Assembly: GCA_913778765.1 (NCBI GenBank)
Contig: CAJYXO010000280.1
Coordinates: 1 to 38,312 of the forward strand
From: an uncultured Massilia sp.
Lineage (GTDB): Bacteria > Pseudomonadota > Gammaproteobacteria > Burkholderiales > Burkholderiaceae_D
DNA: 38,312 bases
Direction of reading: 5' to 3'
The notes below the pieces were generated by a model. That model saw nothing but the letters and a program-made list of their open reading frames with translations, was not told the origin of the DNA and did not search any database. The position numbers and the translations under genes were made by a program. Shown here piece by piece: positions 14,817-23,839 of the stretch; the stretch's first letter is position 1; each line of letters begins with the position of its first letter.

Positions 14817-16517
14817 TCAGACGGCCTTGGCCGCCTCGGCATTCCTGCGGATCGTCTCCAGCGTCGCCCCCGGCGTGATCAGGTTGCCGTCATAGCGCAG
14901 CTCGATCACCGCCGGCAGCTTCCGCTCGTCGGCGAAGGCCACCGCGCGCTGCAGGGCCGGGGCGAAGTCGGCGGTCTTCTCCACCACTTCGCCATGGCCG
15001 CCATAGGCCTGGGCCAGCGCCGCGAAGTCCGGATTGTGCAGCCCGGTGCCCGACACGCGGCCTGGATACTCGCGCTCCTGGTGCATGCGGATGGTGCCGA
15101 ACATGTTGTTGTTGAAGACGACCAGGATCAGGCCGGCGCGGTATTGCACGGCGGTCGCCAGTTCCTGGCCGGTCATCATGAATTCGCCGTCGCCGGCGAA
15201 GGTGACCACGCTGCGTTCCGGATGCACGATCTTGGCGGCGACGCCGGCCGGCACGCCATAGCCCATCGCGCCGCTGGTCGGGGCCAGCTGGGTGCGCATC
15301 GCGCCGTAGCGCCAGTAGCGGTGAGCCCAGGTCGCGTAGTTGCCGGCGCCGTTGGTGATGATGGTGTCGTGGGGCAGGGCTGCCTGCAGGTCCTGCACCA
15401 GCTGCCACAGATCCAGCGGCGCATGGTTGTCCTTGAAGATGGCCGGCTGCTGCTGCCAGGCGCGCAGCTCGGCTTTCGCTTCCTCGACGGTGTGACGCCA
15501 GGCGGCGGAGTCCACCGGTTCCATCGCCGCCAGCATCTTCGCCGTTTCCGGTGCGCCGCCGGCGATCATCAGTTCGGCCTGGTATACGCTGCCCAGCTCC
15601 TGCGGATCCGGATGGATGTGGACCAGGCGCTGCCGCGGCACCGGGGATGCCAGCAGCGAATAGCCGCTGGTGGTCATCTCGCCCAGGCGCGGGCCGAAGG
15701 CGATCAGCACGTCGGCTTCCTTGACGCGCGCGGCCAGCTTCGGGTTGATGCCGATGCCGACGTCGCCGACGTAGTGCGGATGCGCGTTGTCGAGCAGGTC
15801 CTGGAAGCGGAAGGCGCAGGCCACCGGCAGGCCGTTCGCTTCGGCGAACTGTTGCACGTCGGCGCAGGCATCCATCGTCCAGGTGCCGCCGCCCAGCAGC
15901 AGCAGCGGCTTCCTCGCCTCCTTCAGCATGCCGCGCAGGGTGTCGATCTGCGCTTGCGACGGCGACGCCTGCACCGGCTGGTAGCGGCGCGTGTCCGCCA
16001 CGTCGGCCTTCGCGACCAGCATGTCCTCGGGCAGCGCCAGCACCACCGGGCCCGGACGGCCGCTGGTGGCGACCTGGAAGGCGCGCGCGATGTATTCGGG
16101 GATGCGGTCGGCGCGGTCGATCTGCGCCACCCACTTGGCCATCTGGCCGTACATGCGGCGATAGTCGATCTCCTGGAACGCCTCCCTGTCCATGAAGTCG
16201 GTGCCGACCTGGCCGATGAACAGGATCATCGGCGTGGAATCCTGGTAGGCCGTGTGCACGCCGATCGAGGCGTTGGTCGCGCCCGGACCGCGGGTGACGA
16301 AGCAGATGCCGGGCTTGCCGGTCAGCTTGCCGTAGGCATCGGCCATGAACGCCGCGCCGCCCTCCTGGCGGTTGATCACGAAGCGGATGTTCGAGTCGTG
16401 CAGGGCGTCGAGTACGTCGAGGTAGCTTTCGCCGGGCACGCCGAAGGCGGTGTCCACGCCGTGGACCTGGAGAGCATCGACCAGGATCTGGCCGCCGCTG
16501 CGGGAGGGGTGCGTCAT
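14817..16517 (-). CDS. Thiamine-pyrophosphate enzyme, acetolactate synthase catalytic-subunit-like
   Basis: This roughly 566-residue protein has all three domains of the TPP enzyme family. The N-terminal Pyr domain has the TPP-activating Glu in RQEGGAAFMA (Glu52). The central domain includes RKPLLLLGGGTW. The PP domain has the cofactor motif beginning GDGEFMMTGQELA and ending VVFNNN. Overall form (RGPGATNASIGVHTAYQDSTPM) resembles IlvB-type acetolactate synthases and related carboligases that make branched-chain precursors. There is no regulatory small subunit (ilvN/ilvH) next to it, so it may be a catabolic or side-branch enzyme. I chose ATG 16517 because AAGGA lies 8 nt before it; ATG 16526 would leave no room for the ribosome site. 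It is divergent from rnpB. Confidence 0.85.
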   Translation of the reverse strand: MTHPSRSGGQILVDALQVHGVDTAFGVPGESYLDVLDALHDSNIRFVINRQEGGAAFMADAYGKLTGKPGICFVTRGPGATNASIGVHTAYQDSTPMILFIGQVGTDFMDREAFQEIDYRRMYGQMAKWVAQIDRADRIPEYIARAFQVATSGRPGPVVLALPEDMLVAKADVADTRRYQPVQASPSQAQIDTLRGMLKEARKPLLLLGGGTWTMDACADVQQFAEANGLPVACAFRFQDLLDNAHPHYVGDVGIGINPKLAARVKEADVLIAFGPRLGEMTTSGYSLLASPVPRQRLVHIHPDPQELGSVYQAELMIAGGAPETAKMLAAMEPVDSAAWRHTVEEAKAELRAWQQQPAIFKDNHAPLDLWQLVQDLQAALPHDTIITNGAGNYATWAHRYWRYGAMRTQLAPTSGAMGYGVPAGVAAKIVHPERSVVTFAGDGEFMMTGQELATAVQYRAGLILVVFNNNMFGTIRMHQEREYPGRVSGTGLHNPDFAALAQAYGGHGEVVEKTADFAPALQRAVAFADERKLPAVIELRYDGNLITPGATLETIRRNAEAAKAV

Positions 16518-16643
16518 GTGCGTCATCCTTATAGATTTTGCTATCCAGACATTCTAGGCGAGGGGGCAGGGAGTGGCTTTTGAAATGGCGACACAAAATG
16601 TCAGAAATTGCAGCCGCGGGTGCCGGCGGCGGCGCGCATCGGG

Positions 16644-16649
16644 TACAAT
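16644..16649 (+). promoter_or_regulatory. -10 box of the rnpB promoter
   Basis: TACAAT (16644-16649) matches the sigma-70 -10 consensus at five of six positions. It lies about 7-8 nt before the expected 5' end of RNase P RNA. I see no clear -35 at the right distance. Confidence 0.6.
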
Positions 16650-16656
16650 GCGCCCC

Positions 16657-16999
16657 GTGAAGCAGGCCAGACAGCCGCTGGCCGGGACCGCAAGGTACTG
16701 GCGGGAGGAAGGTCCGGACTCCATAGAGCAGGGTGACGGTTAACGGCCGTCCGCCGAAAGCCGGTGCAAGCCGGTATAAGGCGAGGAATAGGGCCACAGA
16801 GACGAGCGTATTCAGTTACGGTGAAACGCGGTAACCTCCACCTGGAGCAATTCCAAATAGGCACGCGTTGAGGTTGCTCGCGGAGCGTGCGGGTAGGAAG
16901 CTTGAGCGCCGGAGTAATTCGGCGCCTAGAGGAATGGCTGTCATAGGGGCGTCCCGCAAGGGAGACCACTACACAGAATCCGGCCTATCGGCCTGCTTT
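16657..16999 (+). ncRNA. rnpB: RNase P RNA, class A
   Basis: This roughly 340-nt RNA is the catalytic subunit of RNase P, which trims tRNA 5' ends. Its ends pair as helix P1: GAAGCAGGCC (16659-16668) with GGCCTGCTTT (16990-16999). Conserved core blocks are visible: GAGGAAGGTCCGG (16705-16717), the GCCACAGAGACGAG region near 16793-16806, and ACAGAATCCGG (16973-16983), which pairs back to form P4. Length and motifs fit bacterial type A RNAs. A TACAAT box lies just upstream. No terminator hairpin with a T-run follows the P1 strand; glpK begins 17 nt later. Confidence 0.96.
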
Positions 17000-17016
17000 A
17001 CATTGAATTCGCGATC

Positions 17017-18516
<1,500 letters not shown>

Positions 18517-18519
18517 AGC

Positions 18520-18549
18520 TTGCTGGCGTGCGAGCTCGTGCCCGACAAT
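18520..18549 (+). promoter_or_regulatory. Possible promoter of the four-helix membrane gene
   Basis: TTGCTG (18520-18525), an 18-bp spacer and GACAAT (18544-18549) lie just after the glpK stop and 39 nt before the TTG start of the next gene. CACAAT follows at 18554-18559 as an alternative -10. The match is moderate. Confidence 0.45.
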
Positions 18550-18588
18550 ACGGCACAATCGCGTCATATCAATTTTGCCGGAGTCCTC

Positions 18589-19089
18589 TTGAAAGCCTTT
18601 TTCTCCACCGTCCATGCGGTCATGGCCGTGCTGTTCATCGCCATCTCCTTCCTGCTGATGGTGCTGTCCGCGATGACGGGCTGGAAGGCCGTCGGCGCCG
18701 AGCTGGCCCAGGGCGCGGAGAGCGCGATCGAGGCGATCGGCCTGCTGGCGATCGCCGTGGTCTCGCTGCAGATCTCGCAGACCATCGCCGAGGAGGAAGT
18801 GATCCGCGACGCCCACATCAGCGCGCCGACGCGCGTGCGCCGCTACCTGTCGCGCTTCATGGTCGTGGTGGTGGTGGCGCTGTCGATCGAAGGCCTGGTC
18901 GGCACCTTCAAGGCCCTGCACGAAGAGCCGGAACTGCTGCCGCATGCGGCCTCGGTGCTGGTCGCGGCCGGCATCCTGCTGGCGGGCTGGGGCCTGTTCA
19001 TCCGCTTCAACAAGGAGGCCGAAATACTGGAGCCGGAGGCGATGGAAGAGGCGAAAAGCGAGGATGTCAAACTCGAAGAGAAGGGCTAG
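18589..19089 (+). CDS. Uncharacterised four-helix inner-membrane protein
   Basis: From TTG 18589 the protein has 166 residues. Hydrophobic segments lie at about 8-30 (VMAVLFIAISFLLMVLSAM), 47-62 (IGLLAIAVVSLQIS), 88-107 (FMVVVVVALSIEGLVGTF) and 121-140 (VLVAAGILLAGWGLFI). The C-terminus is acidic and cytoplasmic-looking (EILEPEAMEEAKSEDVKLEEKG). I do not recognise the family. TTG is chosen because GGAG lies 5 nt before it and a promoter-like pair lies just upstream; the longer frame from 18520 would include that promoter. The gene ends 29 nt before the next small secreted-protein gene, so the two may be co-transcribed. Confidence 0.75.
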   Translation: MKAFFSTVHAVMAVLFIAISFLLMVLSAMTGWKAVGAELAQGAESAIEAIGLLAIAVVSLQISQTIAEEEVIRDAHISAPTRVRRYLSRFMVVVVVALSIEGLVGTFKALHEEPELLPHAASVLVAAGILLAGWGLFIRFNKEAEILEPEAMEEAKSEDVKLEEKG

Positions 19090-19118
19090 AATGTTCTGCA
19101 TCACCTGAAGGAATCGCG

Positions 19119-19508
19119 ATGCGCCACCGGAACCCGATCATGCCCCTCATCTTCGTCATCGCCGGCGTGGCCGGCCAATCGGCGGCGGCCGGCGAGCCGG
19201 CCGCGACGCCGGCGCCAGGCGAGATCGCCTCCCTGGCCGAGCTGCCGGCCGAGATCCGCACCGTGATCGGCCCCGACGTCGCCGACCGCGGCGGCGCCTT
19301 TGCGGCAGGCTGCGTCAGCAGCAACGGCGAGCCGCACAGCCGCTTCGCTGGCGCCCGCCTGGACGGCGACACCTTCCAGGTCACGATGGAATACGGCGGC
19401 ATCGCCCACTACTTCGACACGCTCGAGTTCCGCCGCGTGGACGGGCGCTGGGTGCATGTGCCGAAGCAGCCGGGGCAGGCTACGCTCGCACAGGCGCCAC
19501 AACAGTAA
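19119..19508 (+). CDS. Small exported protein, unknown
   Basis: The 129-residue product has a signal peptide (MRHRNPIMPLIFVIAGVAGQSAAAG, cleaved near residue 24). An Ala/Pro-rich linker and a compact domain of about 80 residues follow, with one cysteine (AAGCVSSNGEPHSRFAGARL). The domain ends GGIAHYFDTLEFRRVDGRWVHVP, like small periplasmic proteins with a beta-sheet core. AAGGA lies 6 nt before ATG 19119, so the start is secure. I cannot name a family. It faces the convergent YcxB-like gene 7 nt away. Confidence 0.72.
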   Translation: MRHRNPIMPLIFVIAGVAGQSAAAGEPAATPAPGEIASLAELPAEIRTVIGPDVADRGGAFAAGCVSSNGEPHSRFAGARLDGDTFQVTMEYGGIAHYFDTLEFRRVDGRWVHVPKQPGQATLAQAPQQ

Positions 19509-19515
19509 GCCGCGC

Positions 19516-20130
19516 TCAGGACACGCGGCCCAGCCCGCGCGCCGTCGTGTAGATGCGCATCTGTTCCTGCTGCCGTCGATCCAGGCAGCGGAACGGTATC
19601 GGCATCCCGCCTCTGGCAAACATCAGCAGGTAGCCGCGGCGGTAGCGGCGCACCATCTTCACCTCATCCCAGCTTTTGACGAAGGTCCCGAGCCGTGAGC
19701 TGCGCTCGATGCCCTGCCCGTCGATACGGAATGCGCAGACCGGCATGCGGCGCTTCTTCACCAGGAAGACCGGCGGCGCGATCAAGACAATCCACATATC
19801 GAGCGTGAACGGCAGCGACAGGAAGGACAGGACGCTGGCCGCAGCGAACGTGTTCCTTGCCCAGCCAGGGCCGGCAACCCATGCGCTCAGCAAGGCCAAT
19901 ACGCCCACTGCCAGCGGCACCGTGGTCTGGCGCAGGCGCTTGGCCTTCGGCATCTGGCGGAACAGGAAACCGATGTGTTCGCGCAGGATGCCCATGTACT
20001 CGGCCAGCGTGCAGGCGACGCTGAAGCGGATCGGCGGCGCATCCTGCAAGGGCACGACGTCGCCGGATGGCGGATCGACGGTCAGTTCGGTGGTCGCGAA
20101 GGCCCGCTGTTCCTGCTGGACGATTTGCAT
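19516..20130 (-). CDS. YcxB-like membrane protein
   Basis: The 204-residue protein has a soluble N-terminal part with FSVACTLAEYMGILREHI. Two hydrophobic segments follow (about 76-90, VPLAVGVLALLSAWVAG, and 99-123, FAAASVLSFLSLPFTLDMWIVLIAPP). The C-terminal domain has IDGQGIERSSRLGTFVKSWDEVKMV and YLLMFARGGMPIPFRCL. This order, membrane part then a PH-like domain with 'W.ev..v', fits the YcxB-like family, whose role is unknown. I chose ATG 20130 since AAGGAGG lies 5 nt upstream; an upstream ATG at 20178 has no ribosome site. It shares a 219-bp AT-rich divergent gap with the lipoprotein gene. Confidence 0.72.
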   Translation of the reverse strand: MQIVQQEQRAFATTELTVDPPSGDVVPLQDAPPIRFSVACTLAEYMGILREHIGFLFRQMPKAKRLRQTTVPLAVGVLALLSAWVAGPGWARNTFAAASVLSFLSLPFTLDMWIVLIAPPVFLVKKRRMPVCAFRIDGQGIERSSRLGTFVKSWDEVKMVRRYRRGYLLMFARGGMPIPFRCLDRRQQEQMRIYTTARGLGRVS

Positions 20131-20349
20131 GGCGACCTCCTTGCGGTGCGGAGGCTGGGGGTGGGTGGTGCCGAACATGGGGTCTCCATCTCATCGATTC
20201 CTCAAAGATGAGGTTGGGATAGAGAATTGCAATATGAAAATATCTTTCAATAAGTGTTGCGACAACTTACATAGTGACAATTCGAGAGTTTCAAGCAGGC
20301 CCGGCAATGGCATGATCCGCCCGGTGCAATGTCGAGGATCCGGATTACC

Positions 20350-21972
20350 ATGAAAAAAATTGTTGGCTGGTTTAGCGTTGGCGTTCTACTTGCGGGATGT
20401 GGCGGTGGCGGTAGCGGTGGTGGCGGCGGCTCGGGGTCCGGCAATGTGCCGCCGCCGGTTTCCGCTATACCTGAAGTGAAGGTCCTGTCGGGTGGCATGG
20501 CGCGTTATGCCGCGCAGAACAGCAGCATCGCCTTCGACGTGCAGATCAAGCCGAGCTTCACGCCAACGGGCACGCTGAACGTCGTCGCCAGCGACAAGGC
20601 CAGCGTGATCCATCCACAAGTCACAGTGACCGCCAACACCGATGGCAGCTACCTGCTGTCGCTCGGCACGGTCACCAGTGCGGCGCCAGGCCACTATGCC
20701 GGCGACATCACGCTGAAGCTCTGCGCCGACGCCGCCTGTGCAACGCCCCAGGCCGTGTCTTCGGTCACGGTGCCCTACGACCTGACCGTCGCCGCGCCGG
20801 GTTCGGCCTGGCAGGGCGACCACCTGACCGCGCTCGTGCCTTGGGCCGGCGTACCCGACTGGAGCACCTTCCAGGGCAACGCCGCGCACACGGGTTATGT
20901 CCCGGTCGAGATCAAGCCGGACCAGATCGGACCGCGCTGGAAGGGCGGGCCCATCGGCCAGTCCAGCAATGCATATTACGGCTACGGAAATTTCAACACG
21001 CTGACAGCCGCCAACGGCATCTTCTATGGGGCCGCCAACAACGTGCTCAAGGCGCGCAAGGAGTTCGATGGCAGCCTGGTCTGGTCCTACGACGTGAGCG
21101 GACTGAGTTATCCGTCCGTGAACCCGCCCGCAGTCGACAACGGTATCGTCTATATGGCAGCCGGCCAGCAGAGCTCGACCTTCCTGTTCGCCTTCGACGC
21201 CGCCAGCGGCGCAGTGCGCTTCAAGGCGCCGATGAGTTCGCAGTGGGAAAACTACTTGGCGCCGGTGGCACTCAGCGACGCCGTCTATACCGAAGCCGGC
21301 ACGTATGGCGGACTGTATGCTTTCACGCCGACCGGCGAGCAGAAGTTCTTCAGCCGCACAGCCCAGGTATCGATGTGGAGCCCGGCCGTGGATGCGAATG
21401 CGGTCTATATGTACGACGGAACACTGCGTGTCTTCGACCGCAAAACGGGCGCGGTGTTGAGCGAGATGAAGGACCAGAACGTCCAGTACGGTATCTCCCA
21501 GGGCTTGGGCTCCGTGGTGCTGGGCACGAACGGGAGTGCTTTCGTCGCCAATTACGCGAACGCCTACGTGAACGGCGGCACCTTGGGGAACGAATTAGTA
21601 AGGTTTAATACGGCGAAGGGTTTCCCCGACTGGCGCATCGCAGGCAATTATCCGTTGACGCCAGCTTATGCCGAAGGTGTGCTGTATGCGACCAATTTCA
21701 CCCCGTATCGGATTGAAGCACGCGCGGAGGCCGACGGCGCGCTGCTCTGGTCCTGGGTGCCCGGCCAGGCGGCGGAGACAGGATGGAAAGGCGAGCCGGT
21801 CGTCACGAAGAATCTTCTGTTCGTGAGCACGAACGTGGCCACTTATGCGATCGACCTGCGCACCCATAAAGCAGTGTGGAGCTATCCGTTTGCGGGCCGT
21901 CTGGCGCTCACCCCTAGCGGCATCCTCTATATCCAGAGCGAGGAAGCGCTGGTGGCGCTGAACCTGAAATAA
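20350..21972 (+). CDS. Outer-membrane-type lipoprotein with PQQ-like beta-propeller
   Basis: The 540-residue product has a lipoprotein signal peptide with lipobox LLAGC (Cys17). A Gly/Ser-rich tether (GGGGSGGGGGSGSG) and a roughly 120-residue beta domain (FDVQIKPSFTPTGTLNVVAS...) come next. A PQQ-like propeller follows from about residue 170, with blades such as ARKEFDGSLVWSYDVSG, LFAFDAASGAVRFKAPM, LRVFDRKTGAVLSEM, ARAEADGALLWSWVPG and AIDLRTHKAVWSYPF. No quinoprotein catalytic residues are evident, so a binding or scaffold role is more likely than a dehydrogenase. Codon use and upstream DNA are noticeably more AT-rich than in neighbours, which may reflect recent acquisition. A strong hairpin at 21978-22010 follows the stop. 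Confidence 0.82.
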   Translation: MKKIVGWFSVGVLLAGCGGGGSGGGGGSGSGNVPPPVSAIPEVKVLSGGMARYAAQNSSIAFDVQIKPSFTPTGTLNVVASDKASVIHPQVTVTANTDGSYLLSLGTVTSAAPGHYAGDITLKLCADAACATPQAVSSVTVPYDLTVAAPGSAWQGDHLTALVPWAGVPDWSTFQGNAAHTGYVPVEIKPDQIGPRWKGGPIGQSSNAYYGYGNFNTLTAANGIFYGAANNVLKARKEFDGSLVWSYDVSGLSYPSVNPPAVDNGIVYMAAGQQSSTFLFAFDAASGAVRFKAPMSSQWENYLAPVALSDAVYTEAGTYGGLYAFTPTGEQKFFSRTAQVSMWSPAVDANAVYMYDGTLRVFDRKTGAVLSEMKDQNVQYGISQGLGSVVLGTNGSAFVANYANAYVNGGTLGNELVRFNTAKGFPDWRIAGNYPLTPAYAEGVLYATNFTPYRIEARAEADGALLWSWVPGQAAETGWKGEPVVTKNLLFVSTNVATYAIDLRTHKAVWSYPFAGRLALTPSGILYIQSEEALVALNLK

Positions 21973-21977
21973 GAAGC

Positions 21978-22010
21978 GGGGCGGATCGGCATCAGAAGCC
22001 GATCCGCCCC
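21978..22010 (+). terminator. Hairpin after the lipoprotein gene, overlapping the facing gene's end
   Basis: GGGGCGGATCGGC (21978-21990) and GCCGATCCGCCCC (21998-22010) are perfect 13-bp arms around a 7-nt loop. The right arm and part of the loop are the last codons of the convergent AAA+ gene (stop at 21992-21994). Only a weak T tail (TTCCCC) follows, so it may act as a barrier or as a partly Rho-dependent terminator in both directions. Confidence 0.6.
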
Positions 22011-22942
22011 TTCCCCGGCGTCGACTTGAGCCGAATATCCCCCGCCACCACCTGCTCCCGCCCATCCGCCACCGCATAACCAAGACCATCCAGTAAAGTC
22101 TTGCGCAAATCCCGCGGCGACACCCCCGCCAGTTTGTCCAGCACCTCACCCCCCAGCCGCGGATCGAAGGCGCCCAGGTTCAGTTCCCGCTGCAGTCCCG
22201 CATACATGCGCTGCGCGATCCCGGCCGCCTGCTCGGGCGTCGGCGCCGGCACCTCATATACCGCCATCCGGTTCAATAAAGGATGCGGAATCCCCTCGGT
22301 GGAATTCGCGGTCAGCACCCAGAAGATCTGAGAGGCGTCGATATCGACGTCGATGAACTCGTCGCGGAAAGCGCAGGCCGTTTCCGGCTCCAGCAACTGA
22401 TAGAGAGCCGCCAGCGGATCCGATTGCGAGGACCCGGTCGCCTTTTCGACCTCGTCCAGCACGATCACGGGATTCGCGAACTGCCCGCGCACCAGGCGTT
22501 CGGCCACCTTGCCGCACTTGGCGCCGCGCCAGCTGGCCGAGCTGCCGGTGATGACGAAGCCGGCCGACAGGGTGTTCATGCTGATCAGCTCGCAGTCGGT
22601 CTGCATGGCCTTGGCCAGCCGCTTGGCGAAATGGGTCTTGCCGACGCCGGGGCCGCCCAGCAGCAATATCGGCATGCCATTGAAACCCTTGCCGCCGGCA
22701 TGGGCCAGGCGCAGGTAGCGCGCCAGGTCGTCCAGCACCTCGTCGAAGTTGGGGCATTCCTCGAACAGCGGGTCGAGGGCGTCGATGGAAGAGGGGGTGG
22801 TGAGGAAACGTTCGGCGCCGGTCTCGAGCATGCGTTCGTAGAAGGCTTCGAGCTCGGGCGAACGGCCGCGGCTGCGGTCGAGGGCGCCCTGGACCTCGCC
22901 GAGGTCGTAGACGGTACGGGTCCGGGCTAATGCGATGTTCAC
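21992..22942 (-). CDS. Lon-like AAA+ ATPase without protease domain
   Basis: The 316-residue protein is a stand-alone AAA+ module: Walker A GGPGVGKT (96-103), Walker B VIVLDEVEK (Asp163, Glu164), sensor 1 in VLTANSTEG, Arg finger in PLLNRMAVYEVP, and sensor 2 in SPRDLRKTL. The stretch GSSASWRGAKCGKVAERL mirrors the pore-proximal loop of Lon proteases, but the Lon N-domain and the Ser-Lys peptidase are both absent. It may remodel proteins or act with a separate partner; none lies adjacent. I chose GTG 22942 because GGAGG lies 5 nt before it; ATG 22972 has no ribosome site. It is divergent from the mraZ-led cluster with a long gap between. Confidence 0.82.
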   Translation of the reverse strand: MNIALARTRTVYDLGEVQGALDRSRGRSPELEAFYERMLETGAERFLTTPSSIDALDPLFEECPNFDEVLDDLARYLRLAHAGGKGFNGMPILLLGGPGVGKTHFAKRLAKAMQTDCELISMNTLSAGFVITGSSASWRGAKCGKVAERLVRGQFANPVIVLDEVEKATGSSQSDPLAALYQLLEPETACAFRDEFIDVDIDASQIFWVLTANSTEGIPHPLLNRMAVYEVPAPTPEQAAGIAQRMYAGLQRELNLGAFDPRLGGEVLDKLAGVSPRDLRKTLLDGLGYAVADGREQVVAGDIRLKSTPGKGRIGF

Positions 22943-23262
22943 AGCGGCCTCCAATACTCGCTGGAAGTACATGTTAGCAGGCGCTCACTCACCAAGAGGA
23001 AGCATACGTGATTTCATCCTAACCCGCGCGGCATCCTTCCGCAATTTCCCACTAAGCCGTGTCGTCCAAGCCTTGACTAACCGACAGTAAAAACTTGCGC
23101 TTGCTCAAGAATGAAACCCATGTGTATACATGAGCCGACACATGCACTGTTTAAGCTAAGTCCCTAATTTTGCTCAACATTTTTACTTGAGGCAGCTTCA
23201 GGGAAGTTCGCTAAGTCATTGGTTTCAAAAGCAATTTCGGCGTTTTCAGAGTGTGAATTCGC
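22943..23262. other. Non-coding region upstream of the dcw promoter
   Basis: These 320 bases are more AT-rich than the rest of the window and hold no convincing gene. The only notable items are the upstream promoter-like pair and palindrome at 23101-23130, listed separately. A 64-residue minus-strand frame at 23164-23358 would cover the mraZ promoter and MraZ operator and looks non-coding. Confidence 0.55.
23101..23130 (+). promoter_or_regulatory. Possible second, upstream dcw promoter with a palindrome
   Basis: TTGCTC (23101-23106), an 18-bp spacer and TATACA (23125-23130) form a plausible sigma-70 promoter. The -10 is embedded in the palindrome CATGT-GTAT-ACATG (23119-23132). It would give a leader of about 265 nt before mraZ. 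Confidence 0.45.
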
Positions 23263-23291
23263 TTGACCAGTGACAACGCTTCCTCTAAAGT
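23263..23291 (+). promoter_or_regulatory. Main dcw (Pmra) promoter
   Basis: TTGACC (23263-23268), a 17-bp spacer and TAAAGT (23286-23291) match sigma-70 consensus at five and four positions. It lies 110 nt upstream of mraZ and directly abuts the MraZ operator, as expected for the promoter of the division and cell wall cluster. Confidence 0.75.
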
Positions 23292-23329
23292 GGGAAACGG
23301 TGGCAAAAAGTGCAGTTTTGTGGGAAAAA
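23290..23329. promoter_or_regulatory. MraZ operator: four GTG-type repeats at 10-bp period
   Basis: GTGGG (23290), GTGGC (23300), GTGCA (23310) and GTGGG (23320) each start exactly 10 bp apart, with mostly A/T spacers. MraZ, a dodecameric AbrB-fold repressor, is known to bind tandem GTGGG-N5 repeats upstream of its own gene. The first repeat overlaps the -10 box, so autorepression of the whole cluster is likely. Confidence 0.85.
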
Positions 23330-23401
23330 CGCGATGTCAACCGCGCTTTCCCAGGCACCTAAAACTAACAAACTGATAACTCTCCAAAACTAGGTAAATA
23401 C

Positions 23402-23830
23402 GTGTTTCAGGGCGCGTCAGCGATCAATCTCGATGCAAAGGGGCGGATGTCAATACCGTCCAAGCACCGTGACGCCTTGTTGCAGCAGTGTGAAGGCCGT
23501 ATGACGCTCACGAAACACCCGCATGGTTGCCTGTTGTTCTTCCCGCGCCCGGTATGGGAAGAACATCGCGAACAGATCGCCGCCTGGCCAATGTCCGCCA
23601 GGGCGTGGCAACGAATTTTCCTGGGTAATGCCTGCGATGTCGAGTTGGACGGATCGGGCCGCGTGCTGATTTCGCCTGAATTGCGCAGTGCCGTTGGGCT
23701 GGAGAAGGAAGTGATGATGCTCGGGATGGGGTCCCATTTCGAGATCTGGGATGCCGCCAAACTGGCCGCAGACGAGGCCATCGCCGTCGCCGGCGGCATG
23801 CCCGATGTCCTTTCCAATTTCTCCTTCTAA
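23402..23830 (+). CDS. mraZ: Transcriptional regulator MraZ
   Basis: The 142-residue protein has the two tandem SpoVT/AbrB-type halves of Mra[18 protein letters not shown] near the N-terminus and [19 protein letters not shown] near residue 82. MraZ forms a ring-like oligomer that binds GTGGG repeats and represses the mra/dcw promoter. Such repeats lie 78-112 nt upstream. It starts with GTG 23402; the ribosome site is weak (TAGGT). It is the first gene of the cluster and ends 9 nt before rsmH. Confidence 0.96.
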   Translation: MFQGASAINLDAKGRMSIPSKHRDALLQQCEGRMTLTKHPHGCLLFFPRPVWEEHREQIAAWPMSARAWQRIFLGNACDVELDGSGRVLISPELRSAVGLEKEVMMLGMGSHFEIWDAAKLAADEAIAVAGGMPDVLSNFSF

Positions 23831-23839
23831 GGCGCCGCC

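Noticed and set aside
14451..16583. 710-residue plus-strand frame opposite the TPP enzyme
   Set aside because: It is a typical high-GC antisense shadow, rich in Arg, Gly, His and Ala, while the other strand has full TPP-enzyme motifs.
16601..16969. 122-residue minus-strand frame across rnpB
   Set aside because: It overlaps the RNase P RNA almost fully, which explains this sequence.
23164..23358. 64-residue minus-strand frame upstream of mraZ
   Set aside because: It covers the dcw promoter and MraZ operator and has no ribosome site or family.
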